Shown here piece by piece: positions 1-12,382 of a stretch of 45,641 bases of DNA (positions are counted from its first letter, which is position 1; the number at the start of each line of letters is the position of its first letter). The DNA comes from Gryganskiella cystojenkinii (Eukaryota; Mortierellomycota; Mortierellomycetes; Mortierellales; Mortierellaceae). A model generated the notes under the pieces. It ran no database searches. It was not told where the DNA came from and saw nothing but the letters and a program-made list of their open reading frames with translations. The DNA is taken from assembly GCA_015852425.1 (NCBI GenBank), contig JAAAIG010000162.1:5704-51344 (forward strand). Direction: 5' to 3'. A program made the translations under genes and the position numbers.

Positions 1-268
1 GGGGAAATATTGAGGACACGGACATCGACACGACCAGTCCCAAACCGAGCTACACTCCTTCTCTCCCAATATTCGACAGCTTTTGTATTGCATCGATGGT
101 GTATTTATTGTACAGTGTTGAGGCTTTCTTTGCATCAAGAAGCAAGCGGATTGACCCATTGAACTTTTACATATTCATTGCAGCATTCTTGAGAAAAGAT
201 ATATACTACTTGTCCCCTCGATATACTGATAATAACTCTTGTTTATCGTTGGCGTATTTGTTGTTCAT
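1..268. other. Sequence beyond the 3' end of the Cwc21-like gene
   Basis: No coding sequence recognised. It lies downstream of the minus-strand stop at 269-271, so part of it is probably that gene's 3' untranslated region. The plus-strand reading frame here is the antisense of the Arg/Ser repeats. Confidence 0.5.
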
Positions 269-1441
269 TTACGGTAATCGAGAGCGAGAGGGCGAACGAG
301 AGCGGGACGATGATCTGGAGCGAGACCGCGAGCGAGACGACTCAGGTGACCGAGAGCGAGAGATCGATCGTGAGATGGATCGACCACGTCTCACAGGTGA
401 ACGGGAACGGGATCGAGAGATCGATCTCGAAACAGACCGACGACTTGTTCCAGCTTTCGCTCCAGCTCCAGCTTTCTTTGCTGATGACGATGATGATTTG
501 GGAGCGGGAGAGACAGATCTCGAATATGATCTGCGTCTAGCAGAGGATGGTGCTTTCCTGACGACGGGCGAGCGAGAGCGAGACATCGATCTGGAGGGGG
601 ATCTGGAAGGGGAGCGACGGCGGGTCACACGACGGCGATCCGGAGAGGGTGACCTCGAGACAGACATCGAGCGAGAACGGGATCGGGAACGAGGTGTACG
701 AGACCGTGAGCGGCGAGAAGGAGAAGGGGATCGAGAACTCGAGGGTGTTCTCTGTCTTCTTCTCTTGGGCGAAGGTGAGCGGGAGCGCGATCCTGAACTT
801 GAACGTTCTCTACGACGAGAGGACGTAGCCTTTTGTTCCTTTTTAGCCTTCTTCTTGTTGGCCTTGGCCGCCGCTGCTGCCGCGGCAGCTTGTTCGGCCC
901 TTTGGGCCGCTCTCTCCTCTGCCTGTTGATGACGAAGCTCGGCCGCCTTGATGGCGGCAGCCTCCCTTTCAGCCTCTGCGATCACTGCTGCTGCCTTTGC
1001 CGCTGTAGCCTTCTCCAAGAGTCCTGTCAGTTGTTTTCTCAGTGCGTTAACTTGTTTTTCGACTTCCTCATCGTCCAATCTATGTATGAAGATAATGAAT
1101 GAGAGAGAGAATGTCAGATATGTGAGTACTTGTAAATTTGCCGCGGGCGTGTTTGGTTGTCTAAACATGCTGTAGCAGAGCAGATTGAACGAATAAAAAG
1201 AGATTGCATACCCTTCGTCCTCCAATTCAGCCTGCAAGGTCGCACATTTGACTTCGACAGAGCGCTTTTGTTCATGCTGGAGAAGCTCTGCGTTTGGTTT
1301 GCGTACTACAAGTTCATCTTCGTATGGATCTGCAGGCTTGAAGTCGTTCCTGCGAGTTCTCAGCGTGCTCAGATTACGAACCACATAACCGTTTGTGCCT
1401 GAACCACGGGCCGTGCTGAGTCCGATTCCGTTATAAGACAT
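269..1441 (-). CDS. CWC21: Cwc21/SRRM2-family spliceosome-associated SR protein
   Basis: Two exons, 1441-1212 and 1079-269, give 346 residues. The 132-bp intron (1080-1211) starts GTATGC and ends TAG. The start at 1441 is chosen because MSYNGIGLSTARGSGTNGYV is the conserved N-terminus of the Cwc21/SRRM2 family; the in-frame sequence further upstream has no family resemblance. Splicing restores the cwf21 motif around residues 70-95 (ELEDEG then LDDEEVEKQVNALRKQL), which in yeast contacts Prp8 and Snu114. After this come an Ala/Glu-rich coiled region (about 95-150), a Lys-rich patch and a long Arg/Ser-dipeptide tail, as in metazoan SRRM2 but much shorter. Expected role: nuclear protein of the catalytically active spliceosome. 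Family assignment is firm; the RS tail is low-complexity and says little by itself. Confidence 0.9.
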   Translation of the reverse strand: MSYNGIGLSTARGSGTNGYVVRNLSTLRTRRNDFKPADPYEDELVVRKPNAELLQHEQKRSVEVKCATLQAELEDEGYAISFYSFNLLCYSMFRQPNTPAANLQVLTYLTFSLSFIIFIHRLDDEEVEKQVNALRKQLTGLLEKATAAKAAAVIAEAEREAAAIKAAELRHQQAEERAAQRAEQAAAAAAAAKANKKKAKKEQKATSSRRRERSSSGSRSRSPSPKRRRQRTPSSSRSPSPSRRSRSRTPRSRSRSRSMSVSRSPSPDRRRVTRRRSPSRSPSRSMSRSRSPVVRKAPSSARRRSYSRSVSPAPKSSSSSAKKAGAGAKAGTSRRSVSRSISRSRSRSPVRRGRSISRSISRSRSPESSRSRSRSRSSSRSRSPSRSRLP

Positions 1442-1817
1442 TGATTGTTGATTCGATTTGTCCTTGTGATGGGGGAGGCGATTCCTTGAATGCTGACAAT
1501 GAGATGGATGAAAAGGTTCTGTTGGTTGTAGCTTTGAGGAGGAAGTCAGCGATGTGAAGATGGTCAAGGTCCATTAAGACCTTGTCAAGTGCCAAGCCAC
1601 ACCCAATAGGAAATTATGTACGTACAAAATATTTTGGTGGCAATATTGTACGTAAGGTTACAGCCGTTGTACCCACCAAACTCCAGCGAGCATACCCTCG
1701 GACATCTAATTTTCCACAAAGAGCGTCAATCAAAAGCTGTAGTCCTATAGCCGCGTATGACAAATTAATGATGGAGAAGGGAGTAATATGTTTCTTGCGG
1801 GAATTGTGATTTATTCG
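1442..1817. other. Intergenic region: Cwc21 promoter and ACMSD 3' flank
   Basis: 376 bp between two minus-strand genes. It should hold the Cwc21-like promoter and the ACMSD 3' end. The only structure I see is the inverted repeat at 1619-1654, annotated separately. Confidence 0.5.
1619..1654. repeat. Inverted repeat able to form a hairpin
   Basis: The left arm TACGTACAAAATATT (1619-1633) and right arm AATATTGTACGTA (1642-1654) are complementary apart from a two-base length difference in the A run, with an 8-base loop. It lies about 180 bp upstream of the Cwc21-like start codon. It could be a dimeric protein-binding site or a structured element; function unknown. Confidence 0.55.
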
Positions 1818-3444
1818 TTATTCTGACATGACAGTGTCCTTCATATCCAAGTGCTCAAGGTTCAAGAACTTGATTGCGTTGCCGCTCAACAACTTGACCT
1901 TTTCCTCATCAGTGAGCCATTGAGCTTCCTCAATCATTTTGCCAGGGTGAAGTTCACCCAAGGGGAAGGGGTAATCGGATCCGAGCATAATGTTATCGAT
2001 ACCCATCTTTTTGATCAAGAACTCGAGCGTCTCCTCGTCGTGCACAAGAGAATCGACAAAGATACGGTTCATGAAGGTCCTACAGAGAGTGGAGATTCAA
2101 AAATAAGGGGAAAAGCGTTGGTTAAGAACAATATGAGCAAAAAGAGAACGGTGTCGTGTAGGCTAGTCTTCTCAAACTTTCAAATCGAGATAAAACTTAC
2201 ATAGGACCGTTCTTGGTCTTGGTGGCGCACAAGTCTGGACGGACATCAAATCCGTGCTGGATTCGACCAACCGTCGCAGGGAAGGATCCACCTCCATGAG
2301 CAAACGAGACCTTGAGTTTGGGGAACCTCTCAAGGACACCACCCATGACCATGGCACAGATCGAGATCGTCGTTTCACAGGGCATACCAACCAACCATGG
2401 GAACCAATACTTTTCCATACGACCTTTGCTGTCCATATCCCAAGGGTGAACAAAGATCACAGCATTGGTCTCCTCACAGGCGGCCCAGATTGGGTCCAAT
2501 TCGGGTGCATCCAAGTTCCAATCGTTGATATGTGATCCGATCTGAATACCGGCCAAACCGAGTTCCTCACGGCAACGCTTCAATTCCTGGACCGCCAACT
2601 CGGGTGCCTGCATGGGCAAGGTGCCTAAACCAACGAAGCGTTTGGGATCCTCGGCCACGGTCTGGGCGATATGATCGTTCAGGTATCTGGCCAGATCCAG
2701 TGTGTGTTCTGGGCGAGCTGCATAGTTGAACATCACAGGGACAGTAGAGAGTACCTACAGATGTAAGAATGGAAAACAGTGTCAGAAAAAGGGAGCTCAC
2801 AAAAGAGAGTGAGAGAGAGCATATGACTTCTTTTTTCTCTCTCATCGTCTCTTCTTACCTGCACATCCACATCTGTCGCATTACACTCCTTGACACGCTG
2901 TTCGGAAGACCAACAGTTGCACTCGATGGTTCTAAAGTTCTTGCCGTCCATCACCATATTGGCTTTGCCCTATGTGTCCGAGCAATAAGACGAGAAAGGG
3001 ACCGTTAGTTGAAACTCCTCCTTGGCTATTGGTTCACGGGCAAAAATCCGTTCGAGAACAAATGCTTTTACACATTCACCCCAAGAAAATAACAACTTAC
3101 AGGCTCGATATGGTCCAGCTGAATCCAAGAGCCATAACCATACTTCTTCTTCAAGTCTGGCCAGTGCTTGGGGAGAATGTGACTAATCAAAACGCAGCAC
3201 AAAAAGAATTAGCAGAGCGAAAAAAAAGAAAAAAAGCTGTCAACATTCTTTCCGAGAGAGAGCATTTTTTTTTTGTGCATTCCTCAGAATCTAGGACCTT
3301 TTTGCTTGATTCGTCCAAGACGACTTACGTGTGCATATCAATCTTAAGGAACTTTGTGTTGCGCTCGATACCCTTGAGGTCCTTCTCAGCCTGGACAGCG
3401 ACAGCGACATCAGCATGGTTCATTCCTGGAGCAGGGCCTGCCAT
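1818..3444 (-). CDS. ACMSD: 2-amino-3-carboxymuconate-6-semialdehyde decarboxylase (ACMSD)
   Basis: Five exons (3444-3329, 3182-3101, 2969-2859, 2754-2201, 2079-1818) join in phase to 374 residues. The enzyme decarboxylates ACMS in tryptophan (kynurenine) breakdown, diverting it from quinolinate and NAD. The amidohydrolase-fold zinc ligands are all visible: H38 and H40 in IDMHTHILPKHW, H206 in FVHPWD, D323 in LGSDYPFP. The catalytic H256 (FAHGGGSFP), R79 and W223 are also present. Each sits 32 residues later than the residue I recall from the human enzyme, so the core is collinear and there is a roughly 32-residue N-terminal extension (Met8 is an alternative start). The HxH motif is split by intron 1, and restoring it confirms that junction. 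Known in animals and bacteria, patchier in fungi. Probably cytosolic; no signal peptide seen. Confidence 0.95.
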
Positions 3445-3966
3445 TGTTATAAATATAATATGTAAAGTCTAAGTGTTGAAAGAGTGGAGAGTAAGGATGA
3501 GGTCTGTTTTCTGAAGCTAGAGAACAGTCAGTGGAGAGAGGATAGGGGGACGGAGATTAATTGGGGGAGAGAATGAAGAAAAATAAGATGAAAATGATGG
3601 AGAGAGTCGGATGAGGGGCATTGTCAGTCAGGGAGGATTTTTTTTGGTGATGAGACAAATACCTCTTAAGCTCTTCCCACGGACTCAAGCACGAGCCACA
3701 TTTGGCTGACATAGTCTTTGAAGGGTCTTTGATTTGCCAGGCAATAGGAATGCGGTCCCAAGGTACCTGGTCTTCAGTCTTGAAGAAGCAAAGTCCACAG
3801 GGTAATGACTTTCTTTCTCCCTTTCCCTGAATTGGGCGGATTCTACCTCCGTGCACTTCATTGCTATGACAACGAGGCATATCCTCAAGACCAAATAAAA
3901 AAGGAACCCCTCTGTTTTTGATTATTTTATTTTTATTTTATGGCAATCACAGTCAGGAAAGGACGA
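3445..3966. other. Intergenic region: ACMSD promoter and 5' leader
   Basis: 522 bp between the ACMSD start and the stop of the next minus-strand gene. A minus-strand frame at 3880-3557 (107 codons) has two CxxC pairs (CGLC, CGSC) but ends in a hydrophobic run read through low-complexity DNA. I recognise no family and do not call it a gene. Confidence 0.4.
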
Positions 3967-6551
3967 TCATTGCTCCCGCTGTATTGAATGGTGGTGACCA
4001 TGTTGCTGTGCCGCTGCCTGTGCTGCCTGGGATGCCATCTGTGCCTTCTTGAGTCGAATACAGTCCGGAAGGTGAAGTCCTCTGTACTTTGTTACATAAC
4101 CGCCTTCCTCCGTTTCTGTTACAGTCTTGTTCACCTGTAAAAAAGACAATAAAAAAAGGGAGAAAATTCCTATTAGCTTCCTTTTGCGAATTGAGCCAGG
4201 GTTGCATTGGAGCCTTTTTGCTCTTGAAGACAGCAGAGTAATAACAACAAAAGCAACATCAAAAAAACGGATAAGAGTAAGGACTGAAAACGTACCGTGC
4301 ATCCTGCAGTGCTGTTGGAACACTTGTAATAAATACTCTTGCACCCAGTCTTCTTTTGAATGGTGTTACCGTTGTTCTTCCAAAGATACTGATCCACATG
4401 GGGTTCCCGTGACTCTACAATCGTGTTGACTGGTTGCATCTCTCGACGTTTCCGCTTCCGCTTATAATCCATCCCCGAGGAAATGGAGGATGATCCCAAG
4501 CCGGATTTGGATCCCTTGCCTGAAGAGCCTGACCTTGTCAGAGAGCCGCCACTACTGATGCCGTTACCGTCAGGTCCTCCCATGATGTAGGTGGTTGACG
4601 AGGCAGAGCTTCCGTTCACATGGTCGTGGTCATGATGGTCATGACCAGAAACAGAGCCGAGTCCCGAAAATTCGAGTGTCAGAGACGTCTCGCCATTACC
4701 TCCCGTGTTGTTGTGCATGCTCAAGGCAGATCCTGGACGGCTGGACATTCCTCCCATGAGCGGATGGTCGTAATCATCGTCATCCGAGTCTTCGTCTAAA
4801 GGATAGCAATTTGAAGAGCAAGGAAAGAAAACAAAACAAAGCAAAAAAAGAAGTACAAGCGAATGGTTAGTCGAGGTGCAATCCACTTGCTGGCTCTTCA
4901 GTCCTAATTAGCATTCCTCTGCTTGTAAAGTGCCCAAGGAATTAGTGAGAGAGAGAAAGAGTAGCGAGACAAAAGGCGATATTTTTTTTTTTTCAATTCT
5001 CTCTTGAGCTCTAGTCCCCGATAGATGTGGTTTTGGTCTGGATTGCTTTGTGCGCTGCTCCTGCGTCATGTGTCAGCAAAAAGCTGAGCTTTTTTCTGTG
5101 CCCTGAAAAAAAAGGGAGCGGGTACCAATATCCAAACAGCGACAAGGGGATGGGTCCATAGAGAGCAATATCAAATAAAATGCCGAGGGCGGTGACCACA
5201 TCCAATAAAAATATGTAAAAAAAAAAAAAGTTCGACTCCTTACCACTGTCATCATCCATGGTTCGGATAGAGGCCGAGCTCTCGTTCCTGGGTCGACCAG
5301 CAGCCAGTCTTTGCTCTGTGATTGTGGTCTGGTTCGGGAGCTGAATCGGTGGTATATGTGAGAGCGAATTGGTCCTCCTAATGACACCATGATGGTTCAT
5401 ACTTGGTAGAGTCGAATACTGCTGTTGCTGTTGTTGAGAATGCATAAAAGGATTGCCGCCGCCGGCGAACGGTGGTGGGGGCGGTTGAGACGCATGGTGA
5501 TGAAAAGACATGGAGGTCTGTTGTTGTTGCTGAGGGTGTTGAAAGTAATGCTGGCCTTGAAGCCCAACCTGTGGATGATGTTGCTGTTGTTGTTGCTGTT
5601 GTTGCTGTTGTTGCTGTTGTTGCTGAGCGTGGCTGAATCCGTCAACACCAGGTCCTGTCATGCCCATCATGGACATGTTGCCGAGTTGATTGACGGAGCT
5701 TGGCATCGAAGACATGGACTGGGACCGCATATGATGGACTTCTCCTGCAAACGTGACGGAGCGCTTTCGCGTCAGACTTGGGTCCACAAACTGGCCAAAG
5801 CCTCCTGCTCCTCCTCCGCCCATGGCCTGACCCATCATTTGCTGCTGCTCCTGCTGTTGCTGCTGCTGATGTTGAGAAGGATGACTGCCCATCATGCCGA
5901 CCATACCGCCCATACCGAAGGCACCGCCGGGCATTGGCGTCTGGTGCGAGTACAGGGAGGGTAGTCCCATGGACGAGGTCGATCCGGCCGTTGAACTAGA
6001 GGGGTTTCCTGCTCCTGTGGCTCCTGCTTGTGGTCCTGCAGCGGTACCATTGGTTCCTGGAAGACCTCCTGCGACATTGGCGGCGCCTGGTTGTCCTGGC
6101 TGCTGCTGTTGTTGCTGTGGAAGGCCAAAGGCGGTTGCGTTAGGGTTGTGACCATACCCTCCTTCTTCCATGAACCGTTTCGCGTTCATATTCATCATGC
6201 CTCCACCGGGCACATTGACAGGGATTCCACCAAGGGCTTCATAACCGGCCATGAATCCGAGTCCTCGATTCTCGCCACGCATAATCAGGTCCATCATCCT
6301 GTACCGAGCCTCTTCGGCCCATCGCCGATCTTCCTCGGTCTTGGACGCGATGATCAGTTTCAGCAGATCTGGTTGGTTCGCGTACTTGGCCAAGATCGTG
6401 TCGAGATCTGTACTCTGAGGTGCCAGGACTGGAACTGAGGGATGACCTCCAGCGGATTGAGATGGCATCATGTAAGAGGATGGGCCGAGGGCCATCATGG
6501 CAGTGTTGATCGCTCCAGGGTTACCTCCTGCCATGCCCATGCCCATATGCA

Positions 6552-6583
<32 letters not shown>

Positions 6584-7251
6584 TGGTTATACTGGTGCAA
6601 GATAAGCTGGCGTCCTGTAGGGTTGGTATTGGCGGCCGTGTTTGCTGCCGTGGCGGCTGCCAGGGCTGGCGAGGGCATCAAAAGCGCATTGACTTGTCCT
6701 TGACTTTGTGCGGGTGCGTGAAGTGAATTGGAGGCAGCCGAGGATCCAGGTTGCTGTGGTTGCTGCTGTTGATGATGGTGTTGTTGTTGTCTGGCCGTCC
6801 CTGTGATATCGATCTCACCCTCGGCATCGATAGGCGACTGAGCTTCGTGCGAGTGTGTGGGTGATGTTATGTGGTTATTGGTATTGTTGTTATTACTCGT
6901 ACTGTTGTTGTTATTGTTGTTGTTGGTCGGCTGAGCATGGTCTATGTTGGCATGAATCAAATGTTGTTGCTCTGGAGACTGCTGGTGAGAAGACGAGGGT
7001 GATTGTTGGGGCGATAATTGTTGGTGCGGCTGTTGCTGCTGCTGTTGAGGGATGGTGGAGGATGGTTGACCAGAGGCGTTCGTGGAAGAAAAAGACGCCG
7101 AGGCAGCGTCCAAGGACTGTTGTTGTTGCTGTTGATGTTGGAGGTGCGGCGAGAGTTGTTGATGCTGCTGTTGAGGTGAGAGCTGTTGAGGGACCTGAGG
7201 CTGAGACTGGGAAGGCGAGGGATAATGGTATCCGTGTTGAGTCGCGTTCAT
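3967..7251 (-). CDS. PolyQ/His-rich regulator with C-terminal WRKY-GCM1-type zinc finger
   Basis: Three exons (7251-5244, 4795-4296, 4134-3967) join in phase to 891 residues. Residues 1-670 are low-complexity Gln, His, Ser, Gly and Met with several polyQ runs. They contain one non-repetitive island around 320-390 (DLLKLIIASKTEEDRRWAEEA), a short helix that I recall from other fungal transcription factors. A basic KRKRKRR stretch precedes the finger and suits a nuclear signal. Residues about 804-861 read VDQYLWKNNGNT, IYYKCSNSTAGC, VTKYRGLHLPDC. This matches the WRKY fold, with WKNNGNT in place of WRKYGQK and candidate ligands C828, C835, H857 and C861 (HxxxC rather than HxH). The finger is split by an intron exactly after T836. 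Likely a DNA-binding transcription regulator; targets unknown. GCM1 and FLYWCH fingers are relatives. The start is the ATG that begins MNATQHGYHYP. Confidence 0.8.
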
Positions 7252-8435
7252 GGCTAGGACTTTGACAATTTTTTTTTGTTTCTTTTCGGGAGGCTGGTAT
7301 TTACACCTGTTTTGGACGTTCACAACCTCTTTTGTTTGTTGGATGCTCCTGCAGAGATAGTGGCAAAAATATAACAACAATGGGAGCGAGGGTCTCCAGA
7401 TATGCTTTTTGGTCTATCCAGAAGTATCTTCGGTACTGGAACCGGGACAAAACAAAAAAAAAAGCTGGGATTTGAAAATAAGAGCAGCAAGGATGACGAT
7501 AGCAAACAACAAAAAGACGGGAACAGGGGTGACGAGTGGGAGCGAATGGGAGCAATGGGAAGGGAAAAAAGAGGATGGGAAGGGAAGAAGGATGAATAAA
7601 AAAAGGAGCCTTATTTTTTTTCAATCGACACGAATGGGTGAGCGTGAAGGGCGTTTCGTGAGAGAAAGAACAGAAAGAGGTTACGACTGATGATGGCGAT
7701 GTTGTCGATCGAAGAAAAAGGAAGGAATTGTCACCAGGAGGAAGAAAGTTGTTTGTGTTTTCTACCTCTACCTCTCTCTTTCTCTCTCACACTCTTCAGA
7801 AACAGACAGCACACAAACAACACCATGGCACTCACCTCATCCTGTTCACCTGCCCTCAGAAAAAAAAAGAGAGAGAGAGCGAGAGACAGATCCAAAACAA
7901 AGCATTGTGGGCTGTCAGACCATGTTCCACACTTTTTCTTTCTTGTCCTCCCAATTAAGCAATGCATAGAAAAAGCATCGACCATGCACAGATCTGCTCA
8001 ATTTACGAAAAACAACATGGGCTCGGTTAAAAAGTCCATTCGCAGCAAGCAATGCGATGCCAACGTCCTCTTTTTGCAACCCTACCCCGCTTCGAGGTGC
8101 AGCCAACAAACTGGTACCAAGTGTAAAAATTCGATGAGAGCCGCTCTCTGATTACTGTGTGTTTTTTGTGTTGTTCTGCCCTGTTGTTTGTTCTTGTCAG
8201 CGTGGCCCCTCCCCTTTTTTTTTCTTGATACTTTTTGTAACAGGAACCCTGCAACCCACCAGCTTTGCCTCGTTTACGTTTTTTTGTTTCCAAGATGACA
8301 AGGTGCGGAAAGAGAAGAGGAAGAAGAGTCCACCCTTCAACTTTGCAATTCCCTCTTTCTTTTTTTTTCTCGATTCTCTCGTTTTTTTTTGAGTTCGGAG
8401 AATAGAAAACAAAAGAAAAGAAGAGATGGGATCAT

Positions 8436-8453
8436 GAGTGGCCATGGCCACTC
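8436..8453. repeat. Perfect 18-bp palindrome followed by a T run
   Basis: GAGTGGCCATGGCCACTC reads the same on both strands and is followed directly by about ten T residues. It lies about 1.2 kb upstream of the WRKY-like start codon. It may be a dimer-binding site, or hairpin-plus-T may be chance in this T-rich DNA. Confidence 0.5.
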
Positions 8454-9243
8454 TTTTTTTTTTTTGCAACAATTCGCTCTCAGACAAAATGGCTCAATTG
8501 AGATTGTCAGCAATTCCTCTTTTACTGTCATGTCCCTCGGGCACTCGCCCTTCTCTAACGTCATCGACAAGGGTTGCTTGTGCGTGTGGTATGTGTGCTA
8601 TTGTTTGTATTTGTCCAATGTTGCACCACAGGGCCTTTCGCTGCAGGAGTTCCCTTGGTACCTTTTTGCCTGCAAGATGCAGCTTTCTTGGACAAAAAAG
8701 ACAGAGTATTCATGCATCGATAGTCAAAGCAGACACCCAAAACAAACAAACAAACAAACCAAAACAACAACCGCAGGAAACTGCAAATAAAGGTTCTCTC
8801 TGGCCAATGCAAGGCAAAGGATAAACACGGACCCCCACCAACTCGCTTTTTCCTTTGAGGAAAAAAAATCCACCGCCACAGGAGCTTTTCCTTGACCAAA
8901 AAGAATCGTGAACAATTAAACAATAAAGATAAAAACCACAAAGACTTAAAAAGAAGAGGTATTCACAGACGCGCGTCGGACGCGTCCCTGAAACGAAAAG
9001 AGCGAATCAAGCCTTTTTTGTTTGCTCTCCACCAACGGTTCTTCAGAACCTGAGCAGAAGACTCGGGTGCCAGACTAGAGATGATAAACAATGCGCGTCG
9101 TACAGTTAACAAGTTTACAACGAACAATCTGAGGAGACGAATCTTTTGAGCTGGTAAATGGACCTTGAAGTGGTCTTGATGTGGAGACACTTACCACAGG
9201 GTCGAGATCCAATAAAAATAAAAATAATATTAAATATAATCCT

Positions 9244-9244
<1 letters not shown>

Positions 9245-9284
<40 letters not shown>
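9245..9284. repeat. (GA)20 microsatellite
   Basis: Twenty uninterrupted GA units (CT on the minus strand). They lie in the distal upstream region of the minus-strand WRKY-like gene. Likely length-polymorphic. Confidence 0.95.
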
Positions 9285-9287
<3 letters not shown>

Positions 9288-9643
9288 ACCGGACCGCCTC
9301 GGGCATCGTAGCAGCTGGTTAATGTTTTTGCCTCCTTTTCTGTCTCCATCATCAGCGAGGGCATCGAAAACATTACTGGCTACACCTTGCCCACTCCTGT
9401 CCCTGTCCCAATCACCACTATCGCATCGTTACAGTTCTCTCCCTCTCTCTTTCTCTGCCGAGAGTTCTGGCAGTTCCAGATCGGTATGTTCTGTTCAAGA
9501 AAAGCAGGAAAAGACACGACACGGGAAAGAAGGAAAAGCGTATCTAAACGACAAATACTTGGTGAGTTCTGGAAAAAAAAGAGAGCCGTTACACTGTACT
9601 TGAAAGTTTATTTCTAACGCTCCAACATATTTATCTCATTGTT

Positions 9644-11885
<2,242 letters not shown>

Positions 11886-12382
11886 TTTGATAAGGAAGGA
11901 GGTAATGGAGTGAGTGGAGAGGAGGAATGAAGCAACTAAAAGAAAGAAAGAATTGAAAAAGAATGACTTTCCACTCGAGATGAAGGGGCAATTCGGGAGT
12001 GTGATGAAAATCACGTGAAGAGGACTCTCTTCTTCTTGCATGATTTGTTTTCTTTCGACTTTTTCTTTCACAGGAACTTTCTTTTCCGCCCTTACTCCCA
12101 CAAAAGTACAATTGTACGTCGACGGGGTCAATTGACAGCGAATGTGCGTGCAAATCAGGCACCACAGCATCTCCGGGGCGCGGCCCGAGTCCACCGGTTT
12201 CAGCTCTCTGTCCAATCAAACAAATCCGCTCCAAGCATTTTTTTTTTTTTTTTTGACTTTCATCGTTCCAAGAACACTCCACGATGAGAGCAGCTGACGC
12301 CAACAATATGTGGAGACGATTGTACTCTATTCCGTCTAGAAGTTTCCTATAACATATTCTGTAGTACAGTAGTGTCAAACCC
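11886..12382. promoter_or_regulatory. Glycerol kinase promoter region
   Basis: 497 bp between glycerol kinase and the stop of the next minus-strand gene. It contains TCACGTGA (12011-12018), a perfect palindrome with the CACGTG E-box core bound by fungal bHLH factors, about 130 bp before the start codon. A CCAAT sequence lies at about 12212. Binding factor and effect are inferred only. Confidence 0.4.

Larger units (their letters stand above)
7252..9643. other. Long upstream region of the WRKY-like gene
   Basis: 2.4 kb with no gene I can support on either strand. It must contain the promoter and leader of the WRKY-like gene and the 3' flank of glycerol kinase. It holds many A/T homopolymers, a CAAA tetranucleotide run near 8740-8760, an 18-bp palindrome at 8436-8453 and a (GA)20 tract at 9245-9284. 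Short frames here look random in translation. Confidence 0.6.

Noticed and set aside
96..929. 277-codon plus-strand frame rich in Arg/Glu/Asp
   Set aside because: Antisense of the Arg/Ser repeats of the Cwc21-like gene; repeated codons keep it open.
3557..3880. Minus-strand frame with two CxxC pairs upstream of ACMSD
   Set aside because: No family match, low-complexity hydrophobic end, and it lies in the ACMSD leader. Kept only as a note.
5425..5964. Leu-rich plus-strand frames opposite the polyQ gene
   Set aside because: PolyLeu and polyCys runs are antisense readings of CAG/CAA repeats.
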